Notes: generated from the sequence alone by a model not told the origin. Counted from the stretch's first letter, positions 14,046 through 21,609 are shown. The stretch: DNA of 25,119 nucleotides from Allobosea sp. (GCA_024231975.1 JAAEQB010000014.1:1-25119), one strand, 5' to 3'. Numbers and translations are program-made.

Positions 14046-14360
14046 ATGATCCTCGACGAGCGTACCTACGCCATCAAGCCCGCGCATGTGCGCGACTATC
14101 TCGACCTCTATGTCGCCGAGGGCATGGAGCTGCAGATCTCGCATCTCGGCCATCTGATCGGCTGGTTCACCACCGATAGCGGCGTCGTCAACGAAGTCGT
14201 GCACATGTGGCGCTTCGAGGACGCCGGCGATCGCGAGCGCCGGCGCGCCGCCATGGAAGCCGATCCGCGCTGGCAGGTCTTCCGCGCCAAGGCGGCACCT
14301 TATGTCCTCGAGATGCGCAGCCGGATCCTGCGGCCGACGCATTTCTCGCCGCTGCGCTGA
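14046..14360 (+). CDS. NIPSNAP family protein
   Basis: A 104-residue small alpha/beta-barrel protein of the NIPSNAP family, soluble and probably dimeric. Such proteins often accompany transporters and dehydrogenases in catabolic loci, but the reaction is unknown. It shares its start with the damaged paralogue at 11422 (MILDERTYAIKPAHVRDYLD against MIIEHRTYVVEHGRTEEYLE), and also W..ED..DRERRRA.ME.DPRW in the second half. ATG 14046 matches that alignment. A GTG at 14043 is in frame and slightly closer to the AGGAGG at 14027-14032. It is followed 19 bp later by the TRAP transporter gene and begins the transport-SDR operon. Confidence 0.88.
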   Translation: MILDERTYAIKPAHVRDYLDLYVAEGMELQISHLGHLIGWFTTDSGVVNEVVHMWRFEDAGDRERRRAAMEADPRWQVFRAKAAPYVLEMRSRILRPTHFSPLR

Positions 14361-14379
14361 ATTGGTGCCGGGCGCTGCC

Positions 14380-16242
14380 ATGGCTGCTGCGCCGCCGCGA
14401 TCCGCCGCTCGTCTGCTGAGCGAGCGGGGGCTGGCCGTGCTCGTCGCCGCGCTCGAATGGCTGGGCGCGGCGATCCTCGCCGTGCTCTTCCTCGTGGTGA
14501 TGACCGCAGTGGCGCGGCGCTACCTGCTCGGGGACGGGCTTGTCTGGTCAGATGAGCTCGCGATCTGGCTCAATGTCGCGCTGGTCGCGGTCGGCGCGCC
14601 GCTCGCGGCGACGAGCGCGCTCGCCATGCGGCTCGATGTCGTCGTCAACCTGCTCCCTGTCCCGGCACGGCGCATCGCTGCCATCCTGGCCGAGGCGATC
14701 GCCGTCCACGGCGCGCTGGTGCTGGCGCTCGGCGGCGCCAGCGTCGCGGCTTTGGTCGGTGGCACCTCGACCGTACTCGGCCTGCCCGAGAGCCTGCGCT
14801 TCGCGACCTTCGCCATCGGCGGCGGACTGACGCTGCTCGTCGTGCTCTGGCGGGCGGCGCTGACGCAATCCTGGCCGGCGGCGCTGCTCGCTCTGCTGCT
14901 CGGGGCCGGCCTCTATGGGCTCGCCAACAGCGTGACCGGCTTTTTCGTCACAACGCCGAGCCTGGTCGCGGGGCTTGCCGCCGGGGCAGGGCTCCTGCTC
15001 GGCGCGCCGCTGCCCTTCGCGCTCATCGCCGGCGTCTCGCTCTCGGGCGCCTTCGGCGGCCTCTTGCCGGAGCCGGCCATCGTCCAGAATACGGTGTCGG
15101 GCGTCTCGAAATTCCTGTTGCTGGCGATCCCCTTCTTCCTGCTCGCTGGCGAACTCCTGACCGCGGGTGGTCTCGCTGAGCGGCTGGTACGCTTCGCTGC
15201 GGCGCTGGTCGGGCATTTCCGGGCCGGGCTGGCGCAGACCGCGCTGGTCGCGAGCGTCTTATTCTCCGGCGCCTCCGGTTCCTCGGTCGCCAATGCCGCC
15301 TTCGGCGCCAAGGTGATGGCGCCGGCGCTGGTCGCGCGCGGCTATCCGCCGGCCAACGCCGCCGCGATCGTCGCCGGCGTCTCGATGCTCGACAACATCA
15401 TCCCGCCCTCGATCGCCTTCCTGATCCTGGCGGCGGCGACCAATCTCTCGGTCGGTTCGCTATTGGTCGGCGGCTTCGTCGCGGGGGCTGTGCTCACGCT
15501 GGCGCTCGCCATCGGCATCCATCTCAGCGTGCGCGGCGTCGTCGATTCCGCGCCCCGTGCCAGCGGTGCCGAGCGGGCGCGGTCCTTTGTCGGCGCGCTG
15601 CCGGCGATCGGGCTCGGCATCGTCGTCGTGGTCGGCATCCGCTTCGGCGTGGTCACGGTGACCGAGGCTTCGGCGCTTGCAGTCGCCTATGCACTCGTTG
15701 CCTGCCTGTTGCTGCGCAGCCTGAACGGCGCGACCGTGCTGGCCTCCTTGCGCAAGGCGGCGGGGGAGGCGGCGGCAGTCGGCTTGCTGATCGGCGCCTC
15801 CGCGCCCTTCGCCTTCCTGCTGGCGGTCGACCGCGTCTCCGAGCAGATGGCCGGGCTGGTCACGGCGCTGGGCGGCGGGCCGCTTGCGGTGATGCTGCTC
15901 TCCAACCTCGTCCTGCTGATCGCCGGCCTCTTCCTCGACATCGGCGCGGCGATCCTCCTGCTGGCGCCGCTGCTGTTGCCGGCGGCGATTGCGGCTGGGC
16001 TCGATCCGATCCAGTTCGGCGTCGTCCTTGTGGTCAACCTGATGATCCACGGGCTGACGCCGCCCCTCGGCATCCTCGTCTTCGTCGTCAGCGGCATCAT
16101 GCGCTTGTCGCCGGCCGCTGTGTTTCGCGCCGTACTGCCCTTGCTGGCCAGCCTGCTGGCCGCGCTCTTCGTCCTCTGTCTTGCGGTGGCGGCCTGGCCG
16201 TCGCTACCTGTCTCCATCAAGGAGTTGTTCCGATGGCTTTGA
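14380..16242 (+). CDS. TRAP transporter, fused small (DctQ) and large (DctM) membrane subunits
   Basis: A 620-residue inner-membrane protein for Na+-coupled uptake of an organic or sugar acid. Residues 18-150 are the DctQ part, with the hallmark VARRYLLGDGLVWSDELAIWLN around 44-65. After a linking hydrophobic segment, residues of about 185-615 are DctM, with GASGSSVANAAFGAKVMAPALVARGY near 295-320, LDNIIPPSIAFL near 337-348, and GLTPPLGILVF near 557. Fused DctQM proteins of this size are a known variant. ATG 14380 is used; GTG 14365 is an in-frame alternative. The stop overlaps the DctP start by 10 bp, so translation is coupled. Confidence 0.92.
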   Translation: MAAAPPRSAARLLSERGLAVLVAALEWLGAAILAVLFLVVMTAVARRYLLGDGLVWSDELAIWLNVALVAVGAPLAATSALAMRLDVVVNLLPVPARRIAAILAEAIAVHGALVLALGGASVAALVGGTSTVLGLPESLRFATFAIGGGLTLLVVLWRAALTQSWPAALLALLLGAGLYGLANSVTGFFVTTPSLVAGLAAGAGLLLGAPLPFALIAGVSLSGAFGGLLPEPAIVQNTVSGVSKFLLLAIPFFLLAGELLTAGGLAERLVRFAAALVGHFRAGLAQTALVASVLFSGASGSSVANAAFGAKVMAPALVARGYPPANAAAIVAGVSMLDNIIPPSIAFLILAAATNLSVGSLLVGGFVAGAVLTLALAIGIHLSVRGVVDSAPRASGAERARSFVGALPAIGLGIVVVVGIRFGVVTVTEASALAVAYALVACLLLRSLNGATVLASLRKAAGEAAAVGLLIGASAPFAFLLAVDRVSEQMAGLVTALGGGPLAVMLLSNLVLLIAGLFLDIGAAILLLAPLLLPAAIAAGLDPIQFGVVLVVNLMIHGLTPPLGILVFVVSGIMRLSPAAVFRAVLPLLASLLAALFVLCLAVAAWPSLPVSIKELFRWL

Positions 16243-17216
16243 CCCGCCGCGCCTTCGCTGCCGCTACGCTTGCCGCGCCAGTCATCCTAGCGGGCAGCGC
16301 CTTCGCCGCCGGCCGGCCGGTCACGGTCGCGTCCTTGCTCGGCGAGGACAAGCCGGAGACGAAGATCTGGCGCCGCGTCACGGAGAAGCTGGCGCAGAGC
16401 GCGCCCGGCCGCTTCGACCTGCGCGTCGTCCCCAATGCCGCGCTCGGCGGCGAGAAGGAAGTGGCCGAGGGCCTGCGGCTCGGCTCGGTCCAGGCCTCGC
16501 TGTTCACGATCTCGGCGCTCTCGTCCTGGGTGCCGGACGGGCAGCTGCTCGATCTGCCCTTCCTGTTCCGCGACCGCGCACATCTGAAGCGCGTGCTCGC
16601 CGGGCCGCTTGGCGAGGAGCTCAAGCGCAAATACGAGGCGCAGGGCTTCGTCGTGCTCGGCTTCATCAATTACGGCGCCCGCCATCTCCTCGCCAAGGAG
16701 CCGCTGACCACGCCCGCCAGCGTCAAGGGCAAGCGCATCCGCGTCATCCAGAGTCCGCTGCACACCGAGCTCTGGTCGGGCCTTGGCGCCTATCCGACGC
16801 CGATCCCGATCCCCGAGACCTACAACGCGCTGAAGACCGGCGTGGTCGACTGCATGGACCTGACCAAGTCGGCCTATGTCGGCTTCAAGCTGCACGAGGT
16901 CGTGCCCTATCTGATCGAGACCGGCCATATCTGGGCCACCGGCGTCGTCGCCGTCTCCGCGTCCTTCTGGAAGGGCCTCTCACCCGAGGACAAGGCGGCC
17001 TTCTCGGCCGCCGCCGCGGAAGGGGCGGGCTATTTCGATGAGCTCATCATCGCCGACGAAGATGCCTCCATGGCCAGGGCCAAGGCTGAGGGCGGCAAGG
17101 TCGTGCAGCCCGAAGACAGGCCCGGCTGGGAGGCCGGAGCGCGCAAGGTCTGGGCCTCTTTCGCCCCCAAGCTCGGCGGCCTCGAGAAGATCGAGGCGAT
17201 CGCCAGCAGCGCCTGA
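16233..17216 (+). CDS. TRAP transporter substrate-binding protein (DctP family)
   Basis: A 327-residue periplasmic receptor that delivers substrate to the DctQM protein upstream. The signal peptide MALTRRAFAAATLAAPVILA, then GSAFA, has a twin arginine and could be Tat-dependent. The mature domain shows the DctP pattern: PNAALGGEKEVAEGLRLGSV near 65-90, YGARHLLAKEPL near 148-160, and VKGKRIRVIQSP near 164-175. In the last of these an arginine normally contacts the carboxylate of the ligand. YNALKTGVVDCMD follows. A carboxylate ligand is therefore likely, but its identity is not readable. AAGGAG precedes ATG 16233 inside the end of the DctQM gene. Confidence 0.92.
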   Translation: MALTRRAFAAATLAAPVILAGSAFAAGRPVTVASLLGEDKPETKIWRRVTEKLAQSAPGRFDLRVVPNAALGGEKEVAEGLRLGSVQASLFTISALSSWVPDGQLLDLPFLFRDRAHLKRVLAGPLGEELKRKYEAQGFVVLGFINYGARHLLAKEPLTTPASVKGKRIRVIQSPLHTELWSGLGAYPTPIPIPETYNALKTGVVDCMDLTKSAYVGFKLHEVVPYLIETGHIWATGVVAVSASFWKGLSPEDKAAFSAAAAEGAGYFDELIIADEDASMARAKAEGGKVVQPEDRPGWEAGARKVWASFAPKLGGLEKIEAIASSA

Positions 17217-17267
17217 GCTGCCATCTGCCGTCCGATCCGTATTGGCTTCCAGGGGAGCGCCTCACGC

Positions 17268-18023
17268 ATGTCCGACCGTCCCGTCCTCCTCGTCACCGGC
17301 GGCAGCCGCGGCATCGGCGCCGCGATCTGCCGCTTCGCCGCCGAGCGCGGCTATGACGTCGCCGTCAACTATCAGGGCAATGCGCAGGCGGCCGCGGACG
17401 TCGTCGCGTCCTGCGGCCGGGCAGGGGCGAGGGCGGTCGCGATCCAGGGCGACATGGCGAACCTAGCCGACATCACCCGCGTCTTCGCGCAGGCCAAGGC
17501 GGCGCTCGGGCCGCTGACCGCGGTGGTCAACAACGCCGCCATCACCGGCAAAAGCAGCCCGCTCGCCAAGTCGGACCCGCAGGTCATCCGCGCCTGCATC
17601 GACCTCAACGTCACCGGCGCGATCCTGGTGGCGCGCGAGGCGGCGCAGGCCCTGCTCGCCAATGAGGGCGCGACGAACCGCGCCATCGTCAACATCTCCT
17701 CGATCGCCGCCGGCCTCGGCTCGCCCAACGAATATGTCTGGTACGCGGCCTCGAAGGCGGCGGTCGATTCGATGACCATCGGCCTCGCGATCGAACTGGC
17801 GCCCGCCGGCATCCGCGTCAACGCGGTCTCGCCGGGCATGACGCAGACGGACATCCACGCCCTCTCGACCGGCGATGCCGGCCGCGTCGACCGCATCGCT
17901 CCGACGATCCCGCTGAGGCGCGTCGCCGAGCCGGAGGAGATCGCCGAAGCCGTGTTGTTCGCGCTGTCCGAGGCCGCGTCCTACATGGTCGGCTCGATCA
18001 TCCGGGTCGGCGGCGGCCGCTGA
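17268..18023 (+). CDS. SDR-family NAD(P)-dependent oxidoreductase
   Basis: A 251-residue classical short-chain dehydrogenase. The cofactor motif is TGGSRGIG at 10-17, NNAA is at 88-91, and the structural Asn is in DLNVTG (Asn114). The catalytic set is Ser144/145 in NISSIAAG with Tyr159 and Lys163 in YAASK. The C-terminus GSIIRVGGGR is typical. No acidic residue follows the second strand (VNYQGN), so NADP(H) is plausible. The gene begins 51 bp after dctP and probably belongs to the same operon, where it would oxidise or reduce the imported compound or a derivative. It ends three bases from the convergent secreted-protein gene. Confidence 0.92.
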   Translation: MSDRPVLLVTGGSRGIGAAICRFAAERGYDVAVNYQGNAQAAADVVASCGRAGARAVAIQGDMANLADITRVFAQAKAALGPLTAVVNNAAITGKSSPLAKSDPQVIRACIDLNVTGAILVAREAAQALLANEGATNRAIVNISSIAAGLGSPNEYVWYAASKAAVDSMTIGLAIELAPAGIRVNAVSPGMTQTDIHALSTGDAGRVDRIAPTIPLRRVAEPEEIAEAVLFALSEAASYMVGSIIRVGGGR

Positions 18024-18026
18024 GCG

Positions 18027-18338
18027 TCAGTTGCAGACTTCGACCTGCCTCATTTTCCCTTCGACGAAGGCTTCCGTGAAGTGGCAGGGCATGCGGTTGA
18101 CCGGCTGGGAGTACCAGGTCGCTGTCGGCGAGTCGTGGTAGACCGGGTAGGTCTGTGACTGCGTGTCCGGTTGCGGCTGGGTCATGTGCTGGTTCTGCAT
18201 GGTCCGGTTGCTCGCGACCGTGGTGATCAGGCCATGATTGCCTGTGCCACCGACGGCGGCCGAGGCCGGTGATGGAACAGCGAGGCTCCCGAGGGAGCCG
18301 GCCAAAGCGAATGCTGCTGCGATCAGGGTCTTTCTCAT
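18027..18338 (-). CDS. Secreted protein of unknown function
   Basis: A 103-residue protein with a clear Sec signal peptide (MRKTLIAAAFALAGSLGSLA, then VPSPASA; cleavage near 27). The mature part is Gln/Thr/Pro-rich in the middle (MQNQHMTQPQPDTQSQTYPV) and ends with two cysteines (PCHFTEAF..EVCN) that may form a disulfide. I recognise no family. ATG 18338 with GGAG nine bases upstream is used. The frame extends further upstream without coding character. The region 18339-18605 shows no other gene. Confidence 0.7.
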   Translation of the reverse strand: MRKTLIAAAFALAGSLGSLAVPSPASAAVGGTGNHGLITTVASNRTMQNQHMTQPQPDTQSQTYPVYHDSPTATWYSQPVNRMPCHFTEAFVEGKMRQVEVCN

Positions 18339-18605
18339 GACAGTCTCCAAAGTCGCAATCTCGAGTGAGCAAGGCCACTTGGCCGCGCCTGGATTGGCGC
18401 GGCGAGCCACTCTGCTGCCCGCAAATCGTCCAAGCTGTGGCCTTGTTGTGCCGCCGCGATCACGAAGGTGTGCCGCCGGGCTCACGAACAGGTGAGGCCT
18501 GAGCGGGCCAAACGACAGAAACGGCTGCGGGAACAGCCATAGACGGCTGGAGCCGCGGCCTCATCGTGCTAAATCGGCTGCCGTCCTGTTCAACCGGAAG
18601 CCGCC

Positions 18606-18884
18606 ATGCGCGTCCTGCTCGTCCTGATCGCCTTCGGCATGGTCGCGGTGCCGGCCCTGCTCGCGCTGGCGCGCAGCGACCTGCCGCGCGGCCGACGGAT
18701 CGTCAACGCGCTGATCGTCTTCCTGGCGCCGGCCTTCGCGCTCGGCCTGATCCATGGCGTGCCGGAACTCGACGGCAAGGCGCTGCAATACCCGGTCGCC
18801 TGGACGACGCTGCGGCTCGTCCTGACCGGGCTCGCCTTGATCCTGCCCTGGTGCCTCTATGTCTGGCTCAACGGCCGGCGCTGA
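18606..18884 (+). CDS. Small three-helix membrane protein of unknown function
   Basis: A 92-residue hydrophobic protein with helices at about 2-21, 32-50 and 66-86, separated by a basic loop (RSDLPRGRR) and a short acidic loop (PELDGKALQ), ending WLNGRR. The positive-inside pattern is consistent with an inner-membrane protein. No family is recognised. It ends 19 bp before the agmatinase-family gene, in the same direction, so the two are likely co-transcribed. Confidence 0.65.
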   Translation: MRVLLVLIAFGMVAVPALLALARSDLPRGRRIVNALIVFLAPAFALGLIHGVPELDGKALQYPVAWTTLRLVLTGLALILPWCLYVWLNGRR

Positions 18885-18903
18885 CTCCCTACGGATTACC
18901 GAG

Positions 18904-19860
18904 ATGACCGAACCCAAGCAGACCCCGCCGATCGACCACGCCTTCACCGGCGACAGCAAGGGCCCGGCCCACGATCCGACTTATGCTGGCGCGCTGTCCT
19001 TCATGCGCCGCCGCTACAGCAAGGACGTTGCCGGCTGCGATGCCGTGGTCTGGGGCGTGCCCTTCGATCTGGCCGTTTCGAACCGGCCCGGCACCCGCTT
19101 CGGGCCGCAGGCGATGCGGCGCGTCAGCGCGATCTTCGACGGAGATGCGCAGTTTCCCTCGCGCATCGACCCGTTCGAGAGGCTCGCCGTGGTCGACTAT
19201 GGCGATTGCCTGCTGCCGCGCAGCGACCTGCAAGGCTGCGCCCGGGCGATCGAAAGCGAGGCCGCCGCGATCATCGCCGGCGGCGCCCAGCTCGTCACGC
19301 TCGGCGGCGATCATTTCATCACCCTGCCGCTGCTGCGCGCCCATGTCGCCCGCCATGGCAAGCTTGCGATTGTCCAGTTCGATGCGCATCAGGACACCTG
19401 GGATGACGGCGTCGGCGCCATCAGCCACGGCACCTTCGTGCTCGAGGCGGTACGCGAGGGGCTGATCGACACCGAACGCTCGATCCAGATCGGCATCCGC
19501 ACCGTCGCCCCGCGCGATTGCGGCATCGAGGTGCTCGACGCCTATGAAGCGCATGGCCTCGGCGTCGAAGGCATCGCGGCGCGGATCAGGGAGCGGGTCG
19601 GGCAGGGGCCGGCCTATCTCACCTTCGACATCGACGCGCTCGATCCAGCCTTCGCGCCGGGCACCGGCACGCCGGTCGCTGGCGGCTTTTCGTCGGCGCA
19701 GGCGCTGCAGCTGGTCTGGGCGATCCGCGATCTCGATTTCCGCGGCATGGACATCGTCGAGGTCTCGCCGCCTTACGACCATGCGGACGCGACCGCGATC
19801 GCGGGCGCCGCGGTGGCGCAGCATTATCTCCAGGCGCTGGCACTGAAGAAGGCGGGTTGA
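18904..19860 (+). CDS. speB: Agmatinase/ureohydrolase family enzyme
   Basis: A 318-residue binuclear-manganese ureohydrolase. Agmatinases hydrolyse agmatine to putrescine and urea; related members act on other guanidino compounds. All metal ligands are present: His137 in GGDH (134-137), Asp160, His162 and Asp164 in DAHQD, and Asp242 and Asp244 in DIDALDP. The SHGT segment that positions substrate and the C-terminal VEVSPPYD are also present. PGTRFGPQAMR near 59-69 is typical of the agmatinase branch. The start at ATG 18904 gives the normal family length. Substrate preference is inferred, so the symbol is tentative. Its neighbour argC also belongs to arginine metabolism, though a repeat and a separate promoter lie between them. 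Confidence 0.85.
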   Translation: MTEPKQTPPIDHAFTGDSKGPAHDPTYAGALSFMRRRYSKDVAGCDAVVWGVPFDLAVSNRPGTRFGPQAMRRVSAIFDGDAQFPSRIDPFERLAVVDYGDCLLPRSDLQGCARAIESEAAAIIAGGAQLVTLGGDHFITLPLLRAHVARHGKLAIVQFDAHQDTWDDGVGAISHGTFVLEAVREGLIDTERSIQIGIRTVAPRDCGIEVLDAYEAHGLGVEGIAARIRERVGQGPAYLTFDIDALDPAFAPGTGTPVAGGFSSAQALQLVWAIRDLDFRGMDIVEVSPPYDHADATAIAGAAVAQHYLQALALKKAG

Positions 19861-19922
19861 ATCGCGATGGCAGCTTCGGCCGCCATGTGATTCCGAACGT
19901 TGCGGTATCTGAAGCAAGCGTC

Positions 19923-20022
19923 ATGCTCGGGCTTGACCCGAGCATTTCGGGCCAGGGGAGGCTCCGGCCTGCGCCTTATCGTCATGAGATTCTCGGGTCT
20001 GCGCTGCGCTTCGCCCGAGAAT
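19923..20022. repeat. REP-like intergenic repeat with two hairpins
   Basis: The first hairpin is ATGCTCGGG (19923-19931) with CCCGAGCAT (19937-19945); the second is ATTCTCGGG (19989-19997) with CCCGAGAAT (20014-20022). The pair, with GTCAT / ATGAC at the outer edges, matches a dispersed repeat style common in Hyphomicrobiales chromosomes. Confidence 0.75.
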
Positions 20023-20045
20023 GACGGGCATGCTGCCCCACATCA

Positions 20046-20076
20046 TTGACAGCGGCCCACACCCAGAACATATAGC
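20046..20076 (+). promoter_or_regulatory. Predicted promoter of the argC leader RNA
   Basis: A perfect TTGACA (20046-20051) is followed after 17 bases by CATATA (20069-20074), or after 19 by TATAGC. The predicted transcription start is at 20080-20082, that is at or within two bases of the leader-peptide ATG, so the transcript would be leaderless. Confidence 0.65.
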
Positions 20077-20081
20077 GCCGC

Positions 20082-20141
20082 ATGACCATGAACCCGACCC
20101 GACGTCGCACCGAACAGGCCGCCCCGGCGCGCCCGCGATGA
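20082..20141 (+). CDS. Putative arginine-rich leader peptide of argC
   Basis: A 19-codon ORF, MTMNPTRRRTEQAAPARPR, with TGA at 20139-20141. Five of the 19 residues are arginine, three of them consecutive (CGA CGT CGC, 20100-20108). It begins at the predicted transcription start, ends 28 bases before an intrinsic terminator, and precedes argC. This is the layout of amino-acid attenuation leaders. In rhizobial trpE(G), the trpL ORF likewise begins at the first transcribed base. A ribosome waiting for Arg-tRNA at 20100-20108 would leave GGCGCG (20126-20131) free; one reaching the stop would cover it. A second ATG at 20088 is in frame. Confidence 0.6.
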   Translation: MTMNPTRRRTEQAAPARPR

Positions 20142-20194
20142 CGCTCGGCTTCTAGCTCGAACGCCCGCGACCGCGCCCAGGGCGCGGTTTTTTT
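20126..20194 (+). promoter_or_regulatory. Putative transcription attenuator (antiterminator and terminator)
   Basis: GGCGCG at 20126-20131 can pair over six GC pairs with CGCGCC at 20172-20177, which is the left arm of the terminator. The same left arm otherwise pairs with GGCGCG at 20181-20186. The two structures are mutually exclusive. The upstream arm lies inside the leader ORF, at the position expected for control by ribosome stalling. Confidence 0.55.
20170..20194 (+). terminator. argC: Intrinsic terminator in the argC leader
   Basis: The perfect eight-pair stem ACCGCGCC (20170-20177) / GGCGCGGT (20181-20188) has loop CAG and a run of seven T (20188-20194). No gene ends shortly before it, so it either ends a small RNA from the promoter at 20046 or attenuates argC. 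Confidence 0.9.
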
Positions 20195-20200
20195 ATGCCC

Positions 20201-20229
20201 GTCGCAAAAATGATGTCCGGTTTTGCGAC
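20201..20229. repeat. Nine-base inverted repeat in the argC 5' region
   Basis: GTCGCAAAA (20201-20209) pairs with TTTTGCGAC (20221-20229) across an 11-base loop. It lacks a following T run on the plus strand, so it is not a second terminator. Role unknown; it may be part of a dispersed repeat. Confidence 0.5.
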
Positions 20230-20295
20230 AAGGCAAAGTTCCAAAGCCAGCCAACCAGTTCCGTCCGCTTCCACCAGACGCCTTGCGAGGGTCCG

Positions 20296-21228
20296 ATGAG
20301 CCAGAACCTGAAATCCATCTTCATCGACGGCGAAGCCGGCACCACCGGGCTCGGCATCCGCGAGCGCCTCGCCGATGTGCCGGAGGTCGTGGTCAAGAGC
20401 ATCGATCCGGACAGGCGCAAGGACCCCGCTGCCCGCAAGGCGATGATGGCCGATGTCGACCTCGTCGTGCTCTGCCTGCCCGACGATGCGGCCAAGGAAT
20501 CCGTCGCGCTCGCCGACGAGCTCGGCAATGACGCGCCCAAGATCGTCGACGCCTCGACTGCCCATCGCGTCGCTCCGGGCTGGACCTATGGCTTCGCCGA
20601 GCTCGAGCCGGGCTTCGCCCAGAAGGTCGCCAATGCCAACCGGGTCGCCAATCCCGGCTGCTACCCGACCGGCGGCATCGCGCTGCTGCGCCCGCTCGTC
20701 GATGCCGGGCTGCTACCAGCCGACTATCCCATCACCGTCAATGCGGTCTCCGGCTATTCCGGCGGCGGCAAGAGCATGATCGAAGCCTATGAGGCCGGCA
20801 CCGCGCCCGATTTCGAGCTCTACGGCCTCGGCCTCAAGCACAAGCACCTGCCCGAGCTGCAGGTCTATTCGCGGCTGGAGCGGCGGCCGATCTTCGTCCC
20901 GTCGGTCGGCAATTTCCGGCAGGGCATGCTGGTCTCGGTGCCGTTGCATCTCGACACCCTGTCGGGCAAGCCCTCGCCCGCCGATCTCGAAGCGGCGCTG
21001 GCCGCGCGCTATGCCGGCTCGACCTATGTCAGCGTCCTGCCGGCCGATGCCAGCGGCAAGCTTGAGCCTGAGGCGCTCAACGACACCAACAAGCTCGAGC
21101 TGCGCGTCTTCGGCAATGCCGATCTCGGCCAGGCCGTGCTCGTCGCCCGGCTCGACAATCTCGGCAAGGGCGCGTCGGGCGCCGCGGTCCAGAACATCCG
21201 GCTGATGCTCGGATTGCCGGAGGGCTGA
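20296..21228 (+). CDS. argC: N-acetyl-gamma-glutamyl-phosphate reductase (short type)
   Basis: A 310-residue NADPH-dependent enzyme that reduces N-acetylglutamyl phosphate to the semialdehyde, the third step of arginine biosynthesis, in the cytoplasm. It is the short type-2 AGPR form (about 310 residues rather than 345). The nucleotide-binding start IFIDGEAGTTGLGIRERL is at about 8-25. The catalytic cysteine is Cys122 in NPGCYPTGG. The segment VNAVSGYSGGGKSM and a late histidine-containing region (KHKHLPELQVYS) complete the active site. ATG 20296 has GCGAGGG upstream. The gene is preceded by the leader peptide and terminator described separately, which suggests control by charged tRNA-Arg. 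No other arg genes are adjacent apart from the agmatinase-family gene. Confidence 0.93.
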   Translation: MSQNLKSIFIDGEAGTTGLGIRERLADVPEVVVKSIDPDRRKDPAARKAMMADVDLVVLCLPDDAAKESVALADELGNDAPKIVDASTAHRVAPGWTYGFAELEPGFAQKVANANRVANPGCYPTGGIALLRPLVDAGLLPADYPITVNAVSGYSGGGKSMIEAYEAGTAPDFELYGLGLKHKHLPELQVYSRLERRPIFVPSVGNFRQGMLVSVPLHLDTLSGKPSPADLEAALAARYAGSTYVSVLPADASGKLEPEALNDTNKLELRVFGNADLGQAVLVARLDNLGKGASGAAVQNIRLMLGLPEG

Positions 21229-21289
21229 GTCCAGCATCCGGCTCCGCATCGGCTCCCGATCCAGCTTCGCGACGAAACAGTGGCTGCAC

Positions 21290-21303
21290 CCCCCAAATGG
21301 GGG
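21290..21303 (+). promoter_or_regulatory. C5-AAAT-G5 site 3 (oriented toward the 21366-21584 gene)
   Basis: CCCCCAAATGGGGG has the same sequence and the same orientation relative to the downstream gene as sites 1 and 2. A weak -10 candidate (CATAGC, 21327-21332) lies 23 bases downstream. The motif contains an ATG (21297) in frame with the gene, but by analogy it should lie upstream of the transcription start. Confidence 0.55.
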
Positions 21304-21365
21304 ATGCGGCCATGTCTGCTTGCGATCATAGCTGGATGAGGCGGCAGGAGAGCGGGGGCGATTCG

Positions 21366-21584
21366 ATGCCGGGATTCGATACGTTGGGCGCGCGCCTCGC
21401 GCGCAGTCGGCGCAGGCTCGAACGCGAGCGCGCCGTGGTGAACATCGAGCAGATGGTTCAGGATGGGCGCGAAACGTCTGTTCGGAGCGACGGGGCGCCT
21501 GTCGCCTCGGTAGCCAGTATGCCGAGGCCGGCATCAGCGCAAGTGATCAGGTTTCCGCGCCTGAACGAGCGTGTCAGGGACTGA
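21366..21584 (+). CDS. Small basic protein of unknown function
   Basis: A 72-residue soluble protein starting MPGFDTLGARLARSRRRLER, predicted to have an N-terminal basic helix followed by a disordered region and the tail VIRFPRLNERVRD. I recognise no family. In-frame starts also exist at 21297 and 21312. ATG 21366 is preferred because it gives the C5-AAAT-G5 site a leader distance (62 bases) close to that of its other two copies (45 and 49), and because AGGAG occurs at 21346-21350. That site is, however, 15 bases from the ATG, so the start remains uncertain. A strong terminator follows 25 bases after the stop. Confidence 0.55.
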   Translation: MPGFDTLGARLARSRRRLERERAVVNIEQMVQDGRETSVRSDGAPVASVASMPRPASAQVIRFPRLNERVRD

Positions 21585-21609
21585 AGCGGCTGTGCCAGGG
21601 CACGCTGCG

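Noticed and set aside
20201..20229. Second terminator or riboswitch in the argC leader
   Set aside because: The inverted repeat lacks a T run, and no conserved riboswitch core is recognisable; kept only as an inverted repeat.
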